A stretch of 9,254 nt of DNA from Planctomycetota bacterium (GTDB lineage Bacteria; Planctomycetota; Planctomycetia; Gemmatales; Gemmataceae), in the NCBI GenBank assembly GCA_018970845.1, contig JAGWVO010000125.1, positions 1-9,254 of the forward strand. The letters run 5' to 3'. Below, piece after piece: positions 4,910 to 9,254 of this stretch. A model generated the notes under the pieces. That model ran no database searches. It saw nothing but the letters and a program-made list of their open reading frames with translations, and was not told where the DNA came from. Every line of letters starts with the position of its first letter. The first letter of the stretch is position 1. The position numbers were made by a program, and so were the translations under genes.

Positions 4910-7585
4910 TCAGGCGGCCTTGCGGTCGGCCCCCGGCCGCCCGCCGCGATGCTTGAGGTTGTGGGCGCGGTAGCGGCGCCACTTGACCAGGACGGCGCGC
5001 ATGAGCCAGCGGGTCCACCACGAACTGGTGCCGGGGCGCCTGTAGGCGCGCCAGAAGGCGACCCGATCGACGGGCTCCATGCCTTCAACTTCGGATGAGT
5101 AGGCTAGCTGGGCAAGATCCTTGAGCTGCCACAGCGGCGCCGTGAGCGGATGACGGCCCAGGCGGTGAAGGTCGATCATGAAGACCTTGCCGCGCCAATC
5201 CTCAGGCGGACGCGCGATGTCGGCCTCGTGGATGTAGAAATGGCACAAGTACAGGTCCTTGTGGAAGCACGACCTGTCGTGAAGCAGCCTGGTGAGCCGG
5301 GCCATTTCCCGGGCGAGCCCGCGCTTGAACCTCCGGAAGGCCCGGGGCGCCAGCGAACGCGCCGCCTTGGGGATCGCCTCATGCGTGGGCAGCATCCCGG
5401 TGAGTTCCTCGATGATGAGGCAACTGGACAGCTTGCCGCCGGGGGCGAGGTATTCGGAGGCGGCCACGGGGCGGGGAACCGGAACGCCCTGCCGGCTGGC
5501 CCAGTCGAGGTGTTGCCACTCCTGCAGGGCCGGCGACCAGCGGCCACGCGGCAGCAGGCAGGCCAGCAAGCCCTGCCACCAGGGCAGCAGATGGTGCCTC
5601 TTGACATAGACGACGAGGTTCGGGCCGCCCTGGGGATCGGGCAGGGACCAGCGGGCGATGCTGCGGCCCTGCTTGGTGTGGTAGCGGTCGCGGAGGTCGC
5701 GATCCATGATGGAGCGGTGCCAATCCTGCCCGGCGAAGCGGGTCCAGGACGACGCCTGCACTCCATGCCAGATTCCCTGAAACCAGCGGCGCCAGATCGA
5801 GGCGCGGCCATCTCCGATGGCCTGGAACGCCGGTGCCGGGCCAGGACTGTCGTCCCGGTAGCCCATGAAAACCCCTCCCCGGGCGTCATCCGGCCCGCCA
5901 TGGCGCGGAAGCGCCCTGATATGGCCCATCTCGTCGAAATATCCGGCTTGAATCCAGTCCAGTTCGTCCGGATTGGTCCCCGCGGCCGCCAGTTCGCGGG
6001 ACAGCGAGCCCAGGTCGGTCCGGATGGCGAATTTCGCCAACCGCGAGGGGGGCCGCACGCCCCAAGGCTGCACGACGACCACCGGCGATCCGTCGTCCAG
6101 CGCCACGCCCAGCGGATGCGGGTCGCGCGACAGGCGGCAACCGGCGGCGTGAAGCCTCGCCAGCACGGCGCCGGCGCCGGAAAGCACCGATTGCCTGTCC
6201 GCGGGCCCCGCCGCCGAGGTCGCGAGCCAATCCGCCAGCGAGGCGAGCGCGGGCCGAGGCTCGAGCACGAGGTAGCTCGCCTCGCGGCCGTCGGCGAGCG
6301 TTTGCCTGCCCACGGCTAGCACCCTGGGCCCGGGCACGGCATGCTTGTGGAGCCGGTTCCAGAGGTTGGCGACCTTCTTTTCCGCCGAGCGCCACGGCGA
6401 AACCCCCGAGCGGCCCGACGATATGCGCGCCGACAGCAGGGCGAGGTGGTTGTCGCCCAGGTCGAGCGGCTCAAGCACGGAAACGGCGGCGGCGGATTGC
6501 CCCTCGAGGGCTCCGGCCAGGCGGCGCCGCGCCGGCGATTCGGGATCGAGCCCCGCCTCCAGCCACGCCGAGCTGACGATCAGGTCGCCGTCGGGGGAGG
6601 CCGTCCAGTCGAGGCCCGGGGCGCGCGAGGTCGCCTGCCTCTTTTCCCGCACATGCCTCTTGGCCAGCATCTGCCCGGTGATTGTCTCAATGCGCGACGC
6701 CGCGAGCCTTTCGAGTTCGGGGTGACGCAGCCAGTGGCGCTCCTCCCGGGTGAAGTCGCCCGGGTCGTACGGTTCGCGGCACGGCCTGCTGAATCCGCCC
6801 CACAGGCAGCCGGCCTTGCGCCTCGACTCGCGCAGGTACGACCGCAGCAGGGCGCCGCGGAGTTCGTCGGAGACCAACTGGCCGCTGATGGTGGCCTGCA
6901 GGGTGGCGAGGTCGCGCAGGCGCGCGTTGAACGACACCACGGGCGCCCGCCGGGAACGCTGCCAGTCGAGGAGGGTCGGCTCACCCGTCTCGGGATCGAC
7001 CAGCACATGCTTGGCGTAGAGGTCGGGATGATTGACGCCCGAGGCGTGCATGCGGGCGAGCGCCCTTCCCAGTCGGATGGCCGCGCGCCTGCGCCTCCAC
7101 GAAACCCTGTCCTCGGCGATGAACACGCCAAGTTCCACGGCGGGCGACTCGGGAATGAGCAGGAACGAACGGCCGGCGCCGTCGGAGCCGAAGGCGATCC
7201 ATCCCGGGCCGGGAAGTCCCTCGTTCTCGAGCATGCGGAGGATGCGCGCCTCCCGGAGGCTGAGGGAGGCCAGGCCGAGGCCGTCGAGCCAGGAGCGGAT
7301 GCGGTCCTTCCAGCGGACGCGCTGCTCGACCTTGAGGTAGGCGCGCCGGCCCGTGGCCGGGTCGAGCACCACGCGGCGCACATGCCTGAAGGCGTGTCCC
7401 GAAACCGAAAGGCCCGGCAGCGACAGGATGGCCCCGGCGCTGGCGAGCCCGCTTTCCAGCAGGCGGGATTTCCAGGCCGGATGAACCTCCATCCCGGCGG
7501 ATTCGCGGATCCTCGCCGCCAAGGCCACGAGCGCGATCGCCATCGCCGCGGCCAGTCCCGCCGACATGAACGCCAGGGCGATCAT
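4910..7585 (-). CDS. Triple-domain LPS kinase fusion (Kdo/WaaP family)
   Basis: This 891-residue protein contains three successive kinase-like units related to the lipopolysaccharide kinase (Kdo/WaaP) family. Unit 1 (about 50-260) has K85 in AYLK, E112 in the C-helix, catalytic HPDLYAKH (186-193, D188) and LLDWQ (205-209, D207 as metal ligand). Unit 2 (about 320-540) keeps the fold pattern (LVLEPRP 439-445, VLARLHAAG 474-482), but the catalytic loop reads CRLSRDPHPLG (483-493) and the DFG-like site reads VVQPWG (504-509), so it looks like a pseudokinase. Unit 3 (about 625-870) has VVYVK (658-662), E689, FHKDLYLCHF (774-783, D777) and MIDLHR (803-808, D805), very close to E. coli WaaP (HRDCYICHF, VIDLHRA). 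WaaP phosphorylates core heptose I. Residues 1-24 are hydrophobic with R25 and R27 after them, fitting a membrane anchor that leaves the kinases in the cytoplasm. The start at 7585 overlaps the waaF stop as ATGA, with AAAGG 8 bases upstream; a longer frame to 7699 runs inside waaF and is not preferred. Confidence 0.87.
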   Translation of the reverse strand: MIALAFMSAGLAAAMAIALVALAARIRESAGMEVHPAWKSRLLESGLASAGAILSLPGLSVSGHAFRHVRRVVLDPATGRRAYLKVEQRVRWKDRIRSWLDGLGLASLSLREARILRMLENEGLPGPGWIAFGSDGAGRSFLLIPESPAVELGVFIAEDRVSWRRRRAAIRLGRALARMHASGVNHPDLYAKHVLVDPETGEPTLLDWQRSRRAPVVSFNARLRDLATLQATISGQLVSDELRGALLRSYLRESRRKAGCLWGGFSRPCREPYDPGDFTREERHWLRHPELERLAASRIETITGQMLAKRHVREKRQATSRAPGLDWTASPDGDLIVSSAWLEAGLDPESPARRRLAGALEGQSAAAVSVLEPLDLGDNHLALLSARISSGRSGVSPWRSAEKKVANLWNRLHKHAVPGPRVLAVGRQTLADGREASYLVLEPRPALASLADWLATSAAGPADRQSVLSGAGAVLARLHAAGCRLSRDPHPLGVALDDGSPVVVVQPWGVRPPSRLAKFAIRTDLGSLSRELAAAGTNPDELDWIQAGYFDEMGHIRALPRHGGPDDARGGVFMGYRDDSPGPAPAFQAIGDGRASIWRRWFQGIWHGVQASSWTRFAGQDWHRSIMDRDLRDRYHTKQGRSIARWSLPDPQGGPNLVVYVKRHHLLPWWQGLLACLLPRGRWSPALQEWQHLDWASRQGVPVPRPVAASEYLAPGGKLSSCLIIEELTGMLPTHEAIPKAARSLAPRAFRRFKRGLAREMARLTRLLHDRSCFHKDLYLCHFYIHEADIARPPEDWRGKVFMIDLHRLGRHPLTAPLWQLKDLAQLAYSSEVEGMEPVDRVAFWRAYRRPGTSSWWTRWLMRAVLVKWRRYRAHNLKHRGGRPGADRKAA

Positions 7586-8643
7586 CCGGCCCGCCTTTCG
7601 GCGCCGCGCAACAGGCCCATCGCCGCGGCGAAAACCTCCCCGGGCAGGATCGAGGTCATGCAGCGGTGGTGGCCCTCGGGGCAAACGCGCTTCTGGCATG
7701 GCCCGCAGGGCTGTGGCTTCTGGACATGAAGGGCGCCGCGGTGCCAGGTTTCCGTCCAGCCGATGTGGGTGGGCCCGAAGAGGGTGATGACCGGCCGGCC
7801 GAAGGCGTGTGCGAAGTGCCTGGGGCCGCTGTCGGTGGTGACAAGGAGCGCCGCGCGGGCGACGCAGGCCTTGCTGAGGCCGAGCGACAATTTGCCATCC
7901 GAGACATCCGGCAAAGCCGCCACCGCCGGGCTACCGGCCGCCGCCGCGATGGAGCGGGCCAGGGCCGCCTCCGCCGGCCCGCACAGGACCAGGACGCCCC
8001 TTCCGGTTTCCGCCAGGCTGGCCGCCAGCGCGGAGAACGATTCCGCGGGCCAGAACTTCGCCGCCCCGAACGCCGCCCCGGGATTGAGGATGACGACATC
8101 GCGGCCGGCCAGGGCGGAATGGCCGAACACGCCGTCCGCCAAGGCGATGTCGGCCGGAGCCAAGCCGAGTTCCAGCGACCCGCCGGGCCAAGGGGCGCCG
8201 CAGGCGGCGGCGATCCGGTTGTAATCCACCAGCGCGGGAACGATCGCGCGCCTTCCCGACCCGTCCCGCTCGGGCCGCAACGACCGCGTGAGGAGCCAGC
8301 CCCGGCCGTGCATGTCCATGCCCACGCGGTGGCGGCAGCCCGCCAGAGAGGCGATGAGAGCCACGCGGAACGAATTGCTCAAAAGCGCGGCGACCCGGGG
8401 ACGGAAGGCTCGCAGGGCCCCGGCCGCCGACCAGATTCCGGAAAGGCCGCCGGCGCCCGTGGTGATCGACTCGTCGAAGAAGTCCGAACCGGCAAGCGTG
8501 GCGAGGGGGGCGGGCTTTCCGACCGCGACCATGCCGGCGCCGCCCGACCAGTCGCGCAGCGCCCTGAGCGCCGGAGTGGCCATGACGGCATCCCCCACCC
8601 ATCCGGGCAGGAACACGGCCACCGGGCCAGGGGGAGGATTCAA
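7582..8643 (-). CDS. waaF: ADP-heptose:LPS heptosyltransferase (GT9, WaaF-like)
   Basis: This GT-B, GT9-family enzyme moves L-glycero-D-manno-heptose from ADP-heptose to the inner core on the cytoplasmic face of the membrane. The 353 residues (usual length about 345) show VAVFLPGWVGDAVMATPAL (8-26), the N-terminal acceptor loop; NPGAAFGAAKFWP (187-199); TTDSGPRHFAHA (269-280); FGPTHIGWTE (289-298) for ADP-heptose binding; and the WaaF-type cysteine set C313, C316, C321, C328 near the C-terminus (CGPCQKRVCP...). WaaF (heptose II) is favoured over WaaC because of the FGPTHIGWTE and cysteine regions. The start is a TTG at 8643 that shares bases with the hldE stop (TTGA); GGAGG lies 4 bases upstream. 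The first ATG (M21) would cut away the essential N-terminal loop, so the TTG is needed. The gene ends by overlapping the kinase start (ATGA). Confidence 0.93.
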   Translation of the reverse strand: MNPPPGPVAVFLPGWVGDAVMATPALRALRDWSGGAGMVAVGKPAPLATLAGSDFFDESITTGAGGLSGIWSAAGALRAFRPRVAALLSNSFRVALIASLAGCRHRVGMDMHGRGWLLTRSLRPERDGSGRRAIVPALVDYNRIAAACGAPWPGGSLELGLAPADIALADGVFGHSALAGRDVVILNPGAAFGAAKFWPAESFSALAASLAETGRGVLVLCGPAEAALARSIAAAAGSPAVAALPDVSDGKLSLGLSKACVARAALLVTTDSGPRHFAHAFGRPVITLFGPTHIGWTETWHRGALHVQKPQPCGPCQKRVCPEGHHRCMTSILPGEVFAAAMGLLRGAERRAG

Positions 8644-9254
8644 GCCGCCTCCAGCCGCTGGATGATGCGCGTGGACGACTCGCCGGCGCGCAGGCCCGCC
8701 AGGTGGACCCGGCCGCCGTACGACTCGACGAAGTCGCCGCCCACCACGGCCTCGCGGGAATAGTCGGCGCCCTTGACCAGCACATCGGGCCTGATCGCCT
8801 TGATGAGCTCAAGCGGCGTGGATTGCGAAAACACGACGACATGGTCCACGGCCTCGAGCGCCGCGAGCACCAGGGAGCGCGCCTCCTGGTTGTTCACCGG
8901 CCGGGTCGGGCCCTTGAGCGCCCGGACGGACGCGTCGCTGTTGAGGCCCACCACGAGGATGTCGCCCTGGGCGCGGGCCTCGTCGAGGTACTGCACATGG
9001 CCGGCATGGAGGACATCGAAGCAGCCGTTGGTGAACACCACCGTCTGGCCGGCGTCGCGGCGGTGGTGGAGTTCATGGACGAGGGCCTCGAGGGAGCGCT
9101 CCTTGCCGCGCCGGGGGCCGCTGTCGGCGCGGGCGATGTCGGCGAGGATCTCCTCCCTGGTGACGGGCGCGACGCCGATCTTTTCCACCTCGAGCCCGCC
9201 GGCGATGTTGGCGAGCCTGATGGCGGCGGGGTATCCGGCCCCCGCGGCCAGGGC
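8640..9254 (-). CDS. hldE: Bifunctional heptose kinase/adenylyltransferase HldE, C-terminal part
   Basis: HldE phosphorylates heptose 7-phosphate at C1 (PfkB-type kinase domain) and then adenylylates heptose 1-phosphate (cytidylyltransferase-like domain) to make ADP-heptose for the LPS core. The frame is open to the window edge: the 22 codons before an internal GTG at 9188 read ALAAGAGYPAAIRLAN then IAGGLE. This joins VEKIGVAPVT just as the end of the HldE kinase domain does, so the gene continues beyond 9254 and the GTG is not its start. The transferase domain follows with TNGCFDVLHAGHVQYLDEAR (codons about 9032-8973; HAGH nucleotide-binding motif at 9008-8997), then NSDASVRALKG, RPDVLVKGADY and the ESSTRII segment near the C-terminus. 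The stop TGA at 8642-8640 overlaps the TTG start of waaF, indicating translational coupling of heptose activation and transfer. An HldC-only protein is less likely because of the kinase tail. Confidence 0.93.
   Translation of the reverse strand, partial: ALAAGAGYPAAIRLANIAGGLEVEKIGVAPVTREEILADIARADSGPRRGKERSLEALVHELHHRRDAGQTVVFTNGCFDVLHAGHVQYLDEARAQGDILVVGLNSDASVRALKGPTRPVNNQEARSLVLAALEAVDHVVVFSQSTPLELIKAIRPDVLVKGADYSREAVVGGDFVESYGGRVHLAGLRAGESSTRIIQRLEAA

Noticed and set aside
2767..4956. Long plus-strand open frame of 729 codons
   Set aside because: It runs antisense to hemE, ubiE and the waaG-like gene, all with clear family motifs; its own translation is compositionally biased with no domain.
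6341..7729. Plus-strand open frame of 462 codons
   Set aside because: It is antisense to the kinase fusion, whose catalytic motifs fix the coding strand; no family resemblance is seen.
1..9254. CRISPR arrays, tRNA or rRNA genes, insertion sequences, prophage genes
   Set aside because: No regular direct repeats, no tRNA-like cloverleaf with CCA-type end, and no transposase or integrase motifs were seen on either strand by reading; the window is almost fully covered by the listed genes.

Overview
This is a GC-rich window in which every gene I can support lies on the minus strand, so gene order runs from position 9254 down to 1. The gene content points to a Gram-negative bacterium that makes an LPS core with heptose. 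The HXXSHH/DUF1552 protein and the HldE/WaaF/kinase/WaaG set suggest the PVC superphylum, with a planctomycete favoured. That placement is inference from gene families, not from a marker gene.

Layout, in the direction of transcription. (1) 9254-3652 is an LPS inner-core block: the 3' part of hldE (ADP-heptose supply), waaF (heptosyltransferase, GT9), a large protein with three tandem LPS-kinase-like domains, and a WaaG-like GT4 glycosyltransferase. The first two junctions are 4-base start/stop overlaps (TTGA and ATGA), which suggests translational coupling. An 85-base gap with a perfect inverted repeat precedes the waaG-like gene. (2) 3630-1824 holds two housekeeping genes in the same direction: a UbiE/MenE-type quinone C-methyltransferase (ubiE/menG) and uroporphyrinogen decarboxylase (hemE). 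(3) After an 80-base gap with a local AT-rich patch comes a Tat-exported DUF1552 (HXXSHH) protein, 1743-439.

(4) The most interesting item is at 387-151. A 78-residue SelW-like (Rdx family) protein is hidden because an in-frame TGA at 357-355 falls exactly at the second redox position of a CxxU motif. A stem-loop with the form of a bacterial SECIS element starts 11 bases after that TGA. The gene has a strong GGGAGG ribosome binding site, and another gene start (a hydrophobic protein, cut by the window edge) follows 16 bases after its true stop. A normal ORF caller would miss it. If correct, this organism decodes UGA as selenocysteine.

How the genes work together: HldE makes ADP-L-glycero-D-manno-heptose (via the epimerase HldD, not seen here), WaaF transfers heptose to the growing core, the WaaG-like enzyme adds a hexose, and the kinase fusion probably phosphorylates core sugars. 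UbiE/MenG and HemE serve respiratory quinone and tetrapyrrole synthesis, and have no obvious pathway link to LPS.
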